Positions 1-8,184 of a stretch of 64,000 nucleotides of DNA are shown here, in pieces. The stretch lies in assembly GCF_000832985.1 (NCBI RefSeq), contig NZ_CP009920.1, positions 2,046,001-2,110,000 of the forward strand, given 5' to 3'. The notes beneath the pieces were generated by a model. The model was given only the letters and a program-made list of their open reading frames with translations. It was not told where the DNA came from and did not search any database. Made by a program: the position numbers and the translations under genes. Origin of the DNA: Priestia megaterium NBRC 15308 = ATCC 14581. GTDB lineage: Bacteria > Bacillota > Bacilli > Bacillales > Bacillaceae_H. The number at the start of each line of letters is the position of its first letter. Position 1 is the stretch's first letter.

Positions 1-684
1 AACAGCTGGTCTCATAACGTATTTCCGCAAGAAGTTTCAACTGTTGAACAGCAGTTGAAAACAATTGTAAAAGGCGTAGGCGTACAAGCTCTAAAAACAG
101 GTATGCTTGGCTCAGTGGAAATTATTGAACTAGCCGCAAAAACAATTGAAGAATATGGTTTAAAAAATGTCGTAGTAGATCCTGTGATGGTATGTAAAGG
201 AGAAGACGAAGCGCTTCACCCGGAAACAACTGTCAGCTTGCGTGATGTACTAGTTCCAAAAGCAACAGTTGTAACCCCTAATTTATTTGAAGCTAGTCAA
301 TTAAGCGGACTTGGTCCTATCAAAACGGTCGATAAAATGAAAGAAGCAGCCGTCAAGATTTTTGACCTTGGTGCCGAATATGTATTGATTAAAGGCGGAA
401 GTAAATTGGAACATGAAAAAGCAATTGATTTGCTTTATGATGGAAAAACGTTTGAGATCTTAGAGTCTGAACGTATTGAGACAACATTTACGCACGGTGC
501 TGGATGCACATACTCAGCTGCGATTGCTGCTGAATTGGCAAAAGGCAGTGACGTCAAACAAGCTATTTATACAGCAAAAGAATTTATTACAGAAGCAATT
601 CGTCATTCATTTGCTTTAAATCAATATGTTGGACCGACAAATCACGGTGCATACCGTCGTAACAAGGAGAAAGTAACAAACTAA
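1..684 (+). CDS. pdxK: Pyridoxine/HMP kinase PdxK (ThiD family), 5'-truncated by the window edge
   Basis: Ribokinase-fold kinase that phosphorylates pyridoxal/pyridoxine, and in some relatives hydroxymethylpyrimidine, for vitamin B6 salvage. The reading frame is open from base 1, so about 45 N-terminal residues lie outside the window; an internal TTG at 55 is not the start. Family signatures visible: KTGML, VVVDPVMVCKG, TPNLFEA, IKGG, and the anion-hole/catalytic THGAGCTYSAA near the C-terminus. The ending NQYVGPTNHGA matches my memory of B. subtilis PdxK. It converges on the HAD gene across a shared terminator. The family is sure; the exact substrate (B6 or HMP) cannot be read from sequence. 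Confidence 0.9.
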   Translation, partial: NSWSHNVFPQEVSTVEQQLKTIVKGVGVQALKTGMLGSVEIIELAAKTIEEYGLKNVVVDPVMVCKGEDEALHPETTVSLRDVLVPKATVVTPNLFEASQLSGLGPIKTVDKMKEAAVKIFDLGAEYVLIKGGSKLEHEKAIDLLYDGKTFEILESERIETTFTHGAGCTYSAAIAAELAKGSDVKQAIYTAKEFITEAIRHSFALNQYVGPTNHGAYRRNKEKVTN

Positions 685-710
685 AAAGCATGCCTAAAGG
701 CATGCTTTTT
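683..710. terminator. Bidirectional Rho-independent terminator between pdxK and the HAD gene
   Basis: A 12-bp perfect stem with a 4-nt loop (taaa), A-tract on the left and T-tract on the right, so it works in both directions. It overlaps the pdxK stop codon and sits just before the stop of the convergent gene. Confidence 0.9.
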
Positions 711-717
711 AGTTTGC

Positions 718-1587
718 TTATTGTTTAACTGTTTCAAGCGCATTTAAAATAGCTTGAGCTACGCCGTGCTCGTCATTTGTTCCTGTTACGATATGGGCAA
801 ACTCTTTAATTTCTTGAGGGGCATTCCCCATCGCTACAGCACGTCCAACTCGCTGAAACATCGATACGTCGTTATAATTGTCTCCAATGGCCATCGTTTC
901 TTCTAAAGAAATATGGCGTTCTTGAACAAATGATGTAACCGCAATTCCTTTTTGAGCATTTTCATCATTTATTTCAATATTTTCTTTACCAGATGCACTG
1001 ACTGCAATCGAATCTAACTTCACAAGTTCTATTTTTGCCTGTTCTAACTTTTCTTCGTCAAAAGAGAAAGCAAGCAGCTTATAAATGTCCTTGTTTGGAT
1101 CTTGAAATAACGCTTCATACTCTTCAATAAGCTTTACTCTGCCGCTATTGAAACGCTCTTTTGCCGCTTCTAACGATTTTTCATAATTATCTTTTAAGCT
1201 AGCGCTTAAATAAATATCCATTAATACCGACAAAGCTTTTTCATAGTCATTTGAATACGTGCCTTCACTTGTATAGACTTCAAAGTACAACTGAAACTTC
1301 TTAAAAACACCCTCTACTTCGCGAATAGATTCCATCGTCATGCCTACTGAATATTGTTTTTCTCCTTGTGGATTCCGAAGCTCTGCTCCGTTTGCACAAA
1401 TTAAATATGTATGAAGTCCTGCTTCTTCTAAAACATAACGGGCCTCTTCATAAGAACGTCCCGTAGCAACAACAACTTCCACCCCTGCCTTTTGAGCTGT
1501 CTTAATCGCTTGGGCATTTTCTTTACTTACAACTTGTTCACTATTTACTAAAGTTCCATCCATATCGATCGCAATACATTTAATCAT
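718..1587 (-). CDS. Cof-type HAD-IIB sugar/nucleotide-phosphate phosphatase (YwtE-like)
   Basis: Cytoplasmic phosphatase of 289 aa, the usual length for the Cof/YwtE class. Motif I is DMDGT (nucleophile Asp8, acid/base Asp10), the threonine motif is VVATGRS, and the C-terminal metal motif is GDNYNDVSMF. Between them is the C2B cap domain that sets substrate choice. Relatives dephosphorylate FMN precursors, sugar phosphates or PLP. It lies next to pdxK, so a role in B6 or flavin phosphate turnover is possible but is only inference. The start is ATG with a GGAAGGGG ribosome site. The catalytic class is sure, the substrate unknown. Confidence 0.85.
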   Translation of the reverse strand: MIKCIAIDMDGTLVNSEQVVSKENAQAIKTAQKAGVEVVVATGRSYEEARYVLEEAGLHTYLICANGAELRNPQGEKQYSVGMTMESIREVEGVFKKFQLYFEVYTSEGTYSNDYEKALSVLMDIYLSASLKDNYEKSLEAAKERFNSGRVKLIEEYEALFQDPNKDIYKLLAFSFDEEKLEQAKIELVKLDSIAVSASGKENIEINDENAQKGIAVTSFVQERHISLEETMAIGDNYNDVSMFQRVGRAVAMGNAPQEIKEFAHIVTGTNDEHGVAQAILNALETVKQ

Positions 1588-1675
1588 GATGTACCCCTTC
1601 CTATGTATCTTTGCTCTCTTATTTTATTCTAGCATATGTTTTTTTGCGCTTTGCTACTTGCATGTAAAAGATTTA

Positions 1676-2383
1676 CTAATTTTTTGTATACATGCTGTTA
1701 TAATCTGTTCCTTTTCTTGCTTTTTCGAAAACCTCTTTGATCGTCTTTAAACACAAATCAGCTGTTGAATATACGTGAAAATTCATATCCTCTTCCTTCA
1801 GATGCTTACCAACGCCGATAGAAACCATATCTGTTTGATTAATAGCTTTTACACCCGCCTCTCCATCTTCTATGGCCACACATGCATAGGGTGTTACTTT
1901 TAATTGATCAGCAGCTGTCAAAAATATTTCTGGGTCTGGTTTTCCCTTCTTTATTTTTCTCACATCCACAATGCAATCAAAAAAAGGACGTATTCCTAAC
2001 GCATCCACTACAGTATTTGCATTTGAACTAGAAGAAGCAATCGCCATTTTAATACCTTGTTTTTTACAATCCTCTAACAACAATTGTATTCCTGGAAGTA
2101 GATGATCCTTTGTCATCTCCTTTATTAATGCTTGATAATGCTTATTCTTTTCATCAGCAAGCTGTTCTTTTTTTTCCACTGTCAGATGTACATTGCCTTG
2201 GGCAGCAATGAGCTCTACAGTTTTCACTCGGCTGATCCCCTGCAGCTGCTGATTGAGTTCTTCAGAAAATGAAACGTTAAGTTGATCTGCTACTTTTTTA
2301 TTTGCTTTATAATATAAATGTACCGTATCTGCAATAACACCGTCTAAATCAAAAATAATCGCTTGTAGCTCTTCTTTTTTCAT
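1676..2383 (-). CDS. pgmB: Beta-phosphoglucomutase-like HAD phosphotransferase
   Basis: HAD subfamily IA protein of 235 aa with the beta-PGM pattern: DLDGVIADT at the N-terminus (Asp nucleophile plus the general acid/base Asp two residues on), the helical cap with GISRVKT, SSSS phosphate-binding loop, KKGKPDPEIF lysine motif and EDGEAG metal motif. Beta-PGM converts beta-glucose-1-phosphate, the product of maltose/trehalose/kojibiose phosphorylases, to glucose-6-phosphate. It is divergent from the PTS/phosphatase pair, which suits a disaccharide phosphorolysis pathway, although no phosphorylase is in the window. The start has a strong AGAGGAGG site. The roughly 14-residue C-terminal extension is not typical. 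Confidence 0.82.
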   Translation of the reverse strand: MKKEELQAIIFDLDGVIADTVHLYYKANKKVADQLNVSFSEELNQQLQGISRVKTVELIAAQGNVHLTVEKKEQLADEKNKHYQALIKEMTKDHLLPGIQLLLEDCKKQGIKMAIASSSSNANTVVDALGIRPFFDCIVDVRKIKKGKPDPEIFLTAADQLKVTPYACVAIEDGEAGVKAINQTDMVSIGVGKHLKEEDMNFHVYSTADLCLKTIKEVFEKARKGTDYNSMYTKN

Positions 2384-2542
2384 ATTATCCTCCTCTGTAC
2401 TTGTCTTTATGCCATTATTTGAATGCTTTTATTACATTCCATCATGTTAAAATACCGTTGATATTGTTCACTTTATCATAAAAATTTTTTCATCATTTAT
2501 GATTCATGAATAAATTTTTCAAAAAAAGAGAAATTACAGTAT

Positions 2543-2570
2543 TGCATTATGAAAGCCCTTTTATTACAAT
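2543..2570 (+). promoter_or_regulatory. Sigma-A type promoter for the PTS gene
   Basis: TTGCAT (2543-2548), 16-nt spacer, TACAAT (2565-2570), giving a predicted start site near 2577. The following operator would then cover the first transcribed bases. Confidence 0.55.
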
Positions 2571-2577
2571 AAGGTTA

Positions 2578-2591
2578 TGCAAACGGTTGCA
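2578..2591. promoter_or_regulatory. cre-like / LacI-type operator at the PTS start site
   Basis: TGCAAACGGTTGCA fits the CcpA cre pattern TGNAANCGNWNNCA and is a near-perfect palindrome with the central CG typical of LacI/GalR proteins. It lies directly after the predicted -10, a position where bound protein blocks transcription. CcpA or a dedicated LacI-type maltose regulator could bind it. Confidence 0.65.
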
Positions 2592-2657
2592 CTATTTTGA
2601 AATATAGTTTATCAAAAAATAAAATGAAAACCCATACATAGGGGAAGGGGAAAAACT

Positions 2658-4295
2658 ATGAAGAAGTTCTTTTCATTTGATTTTTGGCAGAAATTTGGTA
2701 AGGCTTTATTAGTAGTAGTAGCGGTTATGCCCGCAGCTGGTATTATGATTTCACTTGGAAAACTAGTTGCAATGACTGGGGGAGACATCACTGCTGTACA
2801 AACAATTGCACGCGTGATGGAAGACATAGGCTGGGGTATCATTACAAATCTTCACATTTTGTTCGCTGTTGCCATCGGGGGCTCTTGGGCAAAAGAACGT
2901 GCTGGAGGTGCATTTGCTGCACTCATCGCATTCATTCTTATTAATCGAATTACAGGAGCCATTTTCGGAGTTAAAGCAGAAATGCTCTCAGATTCAAAAG
3001 CAACGGTTCAATCACTGTTTGGACAAGAATTAGTTGTAAAAGACTACTTCACATCTATTTTAGGATCTCCCGCTCTTAACATGGGAGTGTTCGTAGGAAT
3101 TATCGCTGGATTTTTAGGTGCGAATTTATTCAATAAATATTACAACTATGATAAATTGCCTGAAGCCCTTTCGTTTTTTAACGGCAAGCGCTTCGTACCA
3201 TTTGTGGTCATCGGTGGTTCAGTTGTAACGGCACTGCTTTTATCCATTGTATGGCCGTTTATCCAAGGTTCATTAAACAGCTTCGGACAGTGGATTGCAA
3301 CATCTAGAGACACAGCTCCTATTCTAGCACCATTTATTTTCGGAGCATTAGAGCGCCTGCTTCTTCCATTTGGTCTTCATCATATGCTGACAGTTCCTAT
3401 GAACTACACGGAGCTAGGCGGAACGTACAAAATTTTAACAGGTTCTGGAGCAGGTTCCACTGTTGCCGGTCAAGATCCTTTGTGGCTTGCTTGGATTGCA
3501 GATTTAAATAATTTCCGCGCTGCAGGAGATATGGAAAGCTACAAGCAGTTATTACATGACGTTACACCTGCACGCTTTAAAGTAGGACAGATGATTTTGT
3601 CTTGTGCGTCGCTAATTGGAATCGCTTTAGCAATGTATCGTAACGTAGATCCTGACAAACGTTCAAAATATCGTTCAATGTTCTTTTCAGCTGGACTAGC
3701 TGTTTTCTTAACAGGCGTAACAGAACCAATCGAATTTATGTTCATGTTCGCAGCACCTCTTTTATATGTCGTATATGCAATTATGACGGGACTGGCTTTT
3801 GCCATTGTTGATATTGTTCATGTTCGCGTACACTCATTTGGCGTAATTGAGCTATTAACACGTACACCAATGATTATCAAAGCCGGCCTATGGGCTGACT
3901 TAATGAACTTTATCATCGCCTGCCTTGTATTCTTTGGCTTAAATTTTGGAGTGGCAAACTTCTTAATTAAACGTTTTAACTTCCCAACGCCGGGACGTAA
4001 CGGAAACTATATTGATGAAGAAACAACTGCAACAAGCAGCAAGCAGGTGAAAAATGATTCGCTTGCACCAGTCATTATTGGACTGCTTGGCGGAGAAAAC
4101 AATATTGAAGATGTTGATGCTTGTATGACTCGCTTACGTGTAACGGTAAAAGATATACATGCCGTTGCAGGAGAAAGTGAGTGGAAACAAAACGGAGCCC
4201 TTGGTTTAATCTTGAAAGATAAAGGGGTACAAGCTATTTATGGACCTAAAGCGGATGTTTTGAAATCCGACATTCAAGATTTGTTAGGAGCTTAA
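2658..4295 (+). CDS. malP: Maltose/alpha-glucoside-type PTS EIICB transporter
   Basis: PTS permease that imports and phosphorylates a disaccharide, probably maltose or another alpha-glucoside. Its 545 aa are an EIIC domain (about residues 5-440, about ten membrane segments, with LHHMLTVPMN and TGVTEPIEFMF glucose-superfamily signatures) followed by a linker and EIIB with the phospho-cysteine Cys489 in DACMTRLR. No EIIA is fused, so a separate EIIA, such as the glucose-type one, must donate phosphate. The start has a GGGGAAGGGG site. It is followed 4 bp later by the phosphatase gene, so they form an operon, preceded by a cre-like operator. Glucose/GlcNAc specificity is less likely given the neighbours. 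Confidence 0.85.
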   Translation: MKKFFSFDFWQKFGKALLVVVAVMPAAGIMISLGKLVAMTGGDITAVQTIARVMEDIGWGIITNLHILFAVAIGGSWAKERAGGAFAALIAFILINRITGAIFGVKAEMLSDSKATVQSLFGQELVVKDYFTSILGSPALNMGVFVGIIAGFLGANLFNKYYNYDKLPEALSFFNGKRFVPFVVIGGSVVTALLLSIVWPFIQGSLNSFGQWIATSRDTAPILAPFIFGALERLLLPFGLHHMLTVPMNYTELGGTYKILTGSGAGSTVAGQDPLWLAWIADLNNFRAAGDMESYKQLLHDVTPARFKVGQMILSCASLIGIALAMYRNVDPDKRSKYRSMFFSAGLAVFLTGVTEPIEFMFMFAAPLLYVVYAIMTGLAFAIVDIVHVRVHSFGVIELLTRTPMIIKAGLWADLMNFIIACLVFFGLNFGVANFLIKRFNFPTPGRNGNYIDEETTATSSKQVKNDSLAPVIIGLLGGENNIEDVDACMTRLRVTVKDIHAVAGESEWKQNGALGLILKDKGVQAIYGPKADVLKSDIQDLLGA

Positions 4296-4299
4296 CACA

Positions 4300-5088
4300 A
4301 TGAAGCTATTAACGTTAAATTGCCACTCTTGGCAAGAGGAAAATCAGCTAGACAAGTTATCTTGTCTAGCTGAAGTAATTAAAAAAGAAAAATATGATGT
4401 CATTGCTTTACAGGAAGTAAGCCAAAAAGTAGACGCACCTTATGTATATGACTACATTCGCAGCGATAATTACGCTTGGCTTTTAGCAAAAGAACTGGGT
4501 AAGCAAGGTGAAGACTATCAATTGGTATGGGATTTATCTCATATAGGCTATGAAGTGTATGAAGAAGGAATTGCCATTTTAACGAAACACCCGATTATTG
4601 AAGAGCATTCATTTTTTGTTTCACAAACGTCAAATATTGACTATTGGAAAACGAGAAGAATTGTTGGAGCAACAATCGAATATGAAAAAGAACTTCTTAC
4701 GTTTTATTCTTGTCATCTTGGCTGGTGGGATGACGAGGAAGAGCCGTTCAAGCAGCAAGTTGATACGCTGCTAGCTCATGTACACAAAGATAATCCATTT
4801 TTCCTACTCGGAGACTTTAATAATGACGCTCATAGACGAAATGAAGGTTACGACTACCTGTTGAGCCAAGGCCTCTATGATACGTATACTCTATCGAACA
4901 AAAAAGACAGCGGTATTACAGTTAAAGGTAACATTGCTGGATGGGATGATAATGAACGGGCACTGCGCCTTGATCTAATTCTATCGAGTCATGCGCAGGA
5001 TATTCAGTCATCAACTGTGGTGTTTAACGGCATACATTATCCCGTTGTTTCCGACCATTTTGGGGTAAGCTTATATTTAAAATCTTAA
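4300..5088 (+). CDS. mapP: Endonuclease/exonuclease/phosphatase-fold protein, MapP-like (maltose 6'-phosphate phosphatase candidate)
   Basis: EEP-superfamily hydrolase of 262 aa. Visible core motifs are NCHSW (N-terminal Asn), LQEVSQ (metal Glu), SCHLGWWDD, LGDFNND (Asp/Asn pair) and the terminal SDHFGV (catalytic Asp-His). It has no signal peptide, so it is cytoplasmic. It starts 4 bp after the maltose-type PTS gene and is clearly cotranscribed. In Enterococcus faecalis a phosphatase beside a maltose PTS (MapP) removes phosphate from maltose-6'-phosphate so that maltose phosphorylase can act; that MapP is of this fold is from memory. With beta-PGM next door, the same job is my inference here. 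A nuclease role is the alternative. Confidence 0.72.
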   Translation: MKLLTLNCHSWQEENQLDKLSCLAEVIKKEKYDVIALQEVSQKVDAPYVYDYIRSDNYAWLLAKELGKQGEDYQLVWDLSHIGYEVYEEGIAILTKHPIIEEHSFFVSQTSNIDYWKTRRIVGATIEYEKELLTFYSCHLGWWDDEEEPFKQQVDTLLAHVHKDNPFFLLGDFNNDAHRRNEGYDYLLSQGLYDTYTLSNKKDSGITVKGNIAGWDDNERALRLDLILSSHAQDIQSSTVVFNGIHYPVVSDHFGVSLYLKS

Positions 5089-5115
5089 TAAATTAAATAA
5101 CACAAAACTTTATTA

Positions 5116-5173
5116 AAAAGATATAAATGTACGCAAGGGTCCTAATAGATACTTACTTACATTCATATCTTTT
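5116..5173 (+). terminator. Long-loop hairpin with T-tract after the malP-mapP operon
   Basis: A 16-bp stem (5116-5131 with 5158-5173) with one mismatch and a 26-nt loop, followed by further T residues. It is the only terminator-like element after the operon. The loop is unusually large for a plain terminator. The rest of 5174-5435 is AT-rich and I see no gene or confident promoter there. Confidence 0.55.
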
Positions 5174-5435
5174 TTTATTGAATAGAAAACAACTAGTAAA
5201 AGTCAATATAACAGGGAATTACTAATACAGTAACCAGTGTAATTCATTTATGTTACTAAAAATTATTAAGATTTAAAACAGATAAATGTAATATTAAATA
5301 GGTACTAAATAATAACTATTTAGTTTTAACAATTTTATCTTAAATAAAAAATCCTGTTGATTACAGAAATTATAAATAGACAAACTCCCAATGAGTATTT
5401 CCTAATTATAAAATTTATTTATAAGGGTGAAAATA

Positions 5436-6125
5436 GTGAAAAAAAGAGCGCTTATTATTATTCCGGCATATAACGAAGAAGATAATATAAAAGATACAGT
5501 TAGCAACGTAAAGTATATGAACAATTTTGATTATATAGTTGTTAACGATGGTTCAAAAGATAAAACGCAAGAAATTCTAGATTCCAATAATTTCAATCAT
5601 TTAGATCTTCCTATAAACTTAGGAATTGGCGGTGCAATGCAAACTGGGTATAAGTATGCTCTAAAAAATGACTATGACTACGCTATCCAATTAGATGCAG
5701 ATGGTCAACATAACCCTAAAGACTTGGCAAAACTAATAGATGAAATTGATATTAATCATTTCGACATGGTAATTGGATCACGTTTTATTGAAAAAACTGA
5801 TTATCGTGGCTCTTTAACAAGGAGAGTAGGTATTTATTATTTCTATAAATTAATACACATATTAACAGGAAAAAAAGTAACAGACCCCACATCTGGATAC
5901 AGAGTTGTAAATAAAAAAATTATTAAAGAGTTTTCTAACTATTACCCACAAGACTATCCAGAAGTTGAGGTTGTTGTAGACTTAGCTAAAAAAGGATACA
6001 ACATCCATGAAACACGTGTAGATATGAACTCTCGTCAAGGGGGAACTTCATCCATTACACCACTAAAGTCAATTTACTACATGATAAAAGTTACATTTTT
6101 CTCTGTGATTAGAAAAGTGTTTTAG
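5436..6125 (+). CDS. Family 2 glycosyltransferase (polyprenyl-phosphate glycosyltransferase type)
   Basis: GT-A fold enzyme of about 229 aa resembling dolichol/undecaprenyl-phosphate sugar transferases. It has IIPAYNEED at the N-terminus, VVNDGSKD for the nucleotide, QLDADGQH as the DXD metal site, GSRF, and DPTSGYR near the acceptor region. It lacks the C-terminal membrane pair of larger relatives and is probably peripheral. I chose GTG 5436 because AAGGGTGA lies 5 nt upstream; GTG 5427 would sit on that site. DUF2304 and DMT genes follow, a recurring trio thought to make and flip lipid-linked sugars. It opens the glycan cluster. Confidence 0.85.
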   Translation: MKKRALIIIPAYNEEDNIKDTVSNVKYMNNFDYIVVNDGSKDKTQEILDSNNFNHLDLPINLGIGGAMQTGYKYALKNDYDYAIQLDADGQHNPKDLAKLIDEIDINHFDMVIGSRFIEKTDYRGSLTRRVGIYYFYKLIHILTGKKVTDPTSGYRVVNKKIIKEFSNYYPQDYPEVEVVVDLAKKGYNIHETRVDMNSRQGGTSSITPLKSIYYMIKVTFFSVIRKVF

Positions 6126-6133
6126 GAGGAATT

Positions 6134-6484
6134 ATGACACCTGTTCAAATTATATCTTTAGTCGTGGCATTAATATTCTTATTTCAAGTGTTAGTCTATA
6201 CAAGTAAACATAAATTAAAAGATCAAGTAGCTTTTTTCTGGCTGCTGATTTCTTTAGCAGGAGTTATTATCGCCATATCTTTGCCGTTTTTTAACGTATT
6301 AGTATCCAAAATCGGTATTTATTATATGCCTTCTTTATTCTTTCTGTTGGCTTTAATTTTGATTTTAAACATTTTGATTTATCAAAATGTATTAATTTCT
6401 AAACAACAAGACAAAATCAAAGATTTAACTCAAGAGATGGCTTTATTAAAGCACTCGATTCAAGAGAAAGAAAGGAATTTATAG
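6134..6484 (+). CDS. DUF2304 small membrane protein
   Basis: Protein of 116 aa with three hydrophobic segments (about residues 4-20, 34-54 and 66-88) and a charged, coiled-coil-prone C-terminal tail from about residue 90. The pattern and length fit DUF2304, found beside GT2 polyprenyl-phosphate glycosyltransferases and taken to be a partner in lipid-linked sugar synthesis; its biochemical role is not known. AGGAGG lies just upstream. It is 8 bp after the GT2 gene and 7 bp before the DMT gene, so translation is probably coupled. Confidence 0.75.
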   Translation: MTPVQIISLVVALIFLFQVLVYTSKHKLKDQVAFFWLLISLAGVIIAISLPFFNVLVSKIGIYYMPSLFFLLALILILNILIYQNVLISKQQDKIKDLTQEMALLKHSIQEKERNL

Positions 6485-6491
6485 AACTATA

Positions 6492-6860
6492 ATGAACATA
6501 GCAAATTTTTTATTGATTTTAGCTAATACCTTGACTCTTGTGTGCGGACAATTTTTATGGAAGTTTGGTTTAGAATCGAAGTCTCAACCATTTAAATCTT
6601 TACATTCTATCATTAATCTATTTCTATCTCCATATGTCATTTCTGGGTTAGCCCTATATGGCTTAGCTACCGTCTTATGGCTTTTTATTCTAACGAGAGT
6701 TCCTTTAAGTGTGGCATACCCTATACAGAGTATGGCTTACATTCTAGCAGTATTTGGAGCTTTTTTTGTTTTTGGTGAATCTCTTACACTTTATAAGGTA
6801 TTAGGGTGTTTATTTATTATGATAGGCGTATCATTTATAGGCTTTACCTCTACGAACTAA
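6492..6860 (+). CDS. Four-helix DMT/EamA-type membrane protein (ArnE/SMR-like)
   Basis: Protein of 122 aa with four membrane segments, the size of SMR/ArnE half-transporters. It has W-K-F-G-L near the first helix and the conserved PLSVAYPIQSMAYILAVFGA stretch (AYP-AY pattern) in helix 3, as in ArnE/ArnF and EmrE relatives. Position after GT2 and DUF2304 suggests it helps flip an undecaprenyl-phosphate sugar, probably as a homo-oligomer. Drug export is the alternative reading of the fold. A terminator follows, so the trio is one transcription unit. Confidence 0.75.
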   Translation: MNIANFLLILANTLTLVCGQFLWKFGLESKSQPFKSLHSIINLFLSPYVISGLALYGLATVLWLFILTRVPLSVAYPIQSMAYILAVFGAFFVFGESLTLYKVLGCLFIMIGVSFIGFTSTN

Positions 6861-6864
6861 TTCT

Positions 6865-6896
6865 AATTCATAACCTACACTTTTAGGTTATGAATT
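6865..6896 (+). terminator. Rho-independent terminator after the GT2-DUF2304-DMT trio
   Basis: A 12-bp perfect stem (6865-6876 with 6885-6896), 8-nt loop, then a T-run. Confidence 0.9.
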
Positions 6897-7069
6897 TTTT
6901 TATATTTTTTATGAATATTCTAAAAATCTCTTTTAGAAAGCTTTATACTTTAAAATTAAGGTATGCTATAATATTTGGATGTTAAGAATGCATATGTAAT
7001 TATATTAATTTATGTAAAGTACCATACGCATAATATATAAAATCAGCAAATTGTTGGGTGTGATTAAAC

Positions 7070-8158
7070 GTGAAAGTTTTATTAATTTCAAATATGTATC
7101 CTTCAAGAGAGTTTCCTAGCTATGGTGTTTTTGTCCAAAACACTGAGCAAATCTTATTGAATAACCAATTTCAGGTGGATCGTATTGTACTACAAAAAAA
7201 GAAAACAAAACTTCAAAAATTATTTGGATATGCACTTCATTACACTAAAATTATTTGGAGTGGGCTAACAAAAAAATATGATTATATATATGTGCACTAT
7301 GCTGCGCATAATGCAGCTCCGTTACTTCTGCTAAAAAAACTAAATAGTAGGGTCACTATTATAACAAATGTTCACGGCTCCGATGTTGTTCCCGAAGTTT
7401 CTTCCCAGGAGAAATTTCAACCTAGAGTTAAACAGTTGTTGAAGGAGTCCGCCAAAATTATTACTCCTTCTCCTTACTATATGTCATTAGTTAAAGAGAA
7501 GTACGAGGTAAAAACTCCTATATATATTTTTCCAAGTGGTGGAGTTAATCCTGACGTTTTCTATCCTTTTTTAGATAGAAACGAAGCTTTTGAAATGTTG
7601 AAACTAGATCCAAATCAAAAGTATATTGGGTGTGTAAGTAGAATTGATGTGGGAAAAGGTTGGGAATATTATTTAAAAGCCATTGCTCACCTTGAAGAAG
7701 CTACCCCAACATTCTATAAGTATTTGTACATTGGTAGTGGAAAAGATGAAGACGCGTTTCATAATTTAGCAGAAGAGTTAGGTATTAAGGAAAAAATTAT
7801 TCATTTTCCATTACTTCCTCAAACTTCATTAAAATATGTTTACAACGCCATAGATGCATTTATTTTTCCAACTGTTCGCGAAGGAGAAAGTTTAGGTCTT
7901 GTTGGACTTGAAGCTATGGCTTGTGGAACACCTGTGATTGGCAGCAAAATTGGAGGATTAAAAGATTATATTATCGAAGGTAAAAACGGTTTATTTTTCC
8001 AGCCTGGTAATGAAATAGAATTGGCTGAAAAATTATGGTTCTTTATGAGTAGTTCTGAAGAGTACAAACAAAGATTGTCAAGACAAGCAATTCTTACAGC
8101 ACATGATTACACTATTAATGTTATCTCTGAAAAACTACCTCGTATTTTTAATGATTAA
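7070..8158 (+). CDS. Family 4 glycosyltransferase
   Basis: Retaining GT-B enzyme of 362 aa that transfers an NDP-sugar to a glycan or lipid acceptor on the cytoplasmic face. The N-terminal Rossmann domain begins VLLISNMYPS and contains NVHGSDVVPE. The C-terminal donor domain has SRIDVGKGWEYYL, GSGKDED, FPTVREGESLGLVGLEAMACGTPV split over the EX7E region, and GGLKDYI. The start is GTG with a GGGTGTGA site. It has its own 5' region (about 200 bp with no gene) and is followed 26 bp later by a membrane protein gene. The sugar cannot be predicted. Confidence 0.88.
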   Translation: MKVLLISNMYPSREFPSYGVFVQNTEQILLNNQFQVDRIVLQKKKTKLQKLFGYALHYTKIIWSGLTKKYDYIYVHYAAHNAAPLLLLKKLNSRVTIITNVHGSDVVPEVSSQEKFQPRVKQLLKESAKIITPSPYYMSLVKEKYEVKTPIYIFPSGGVNPDVFYPFLDRNEAFEMLKLDPNQKYIGCVSRIDVGKGWEYYLKAIAHLEEATPTFYKYLYIGSGKDEDAFHNLAEELGIKEKIIHFPLLPQTSLKYVYNAIDAFIFPTVREGESLGLVGLEAMACGTPVIGSKIGGLKDYIIEGKNGLFFQPGNEIELAEKLWFFMSSSEEYKQRLSRQAILTAHDYTINVISEKLPRIFND

Positions 8159-8184
8159 AGACATTCTAACAATAGGAGAAAAAA

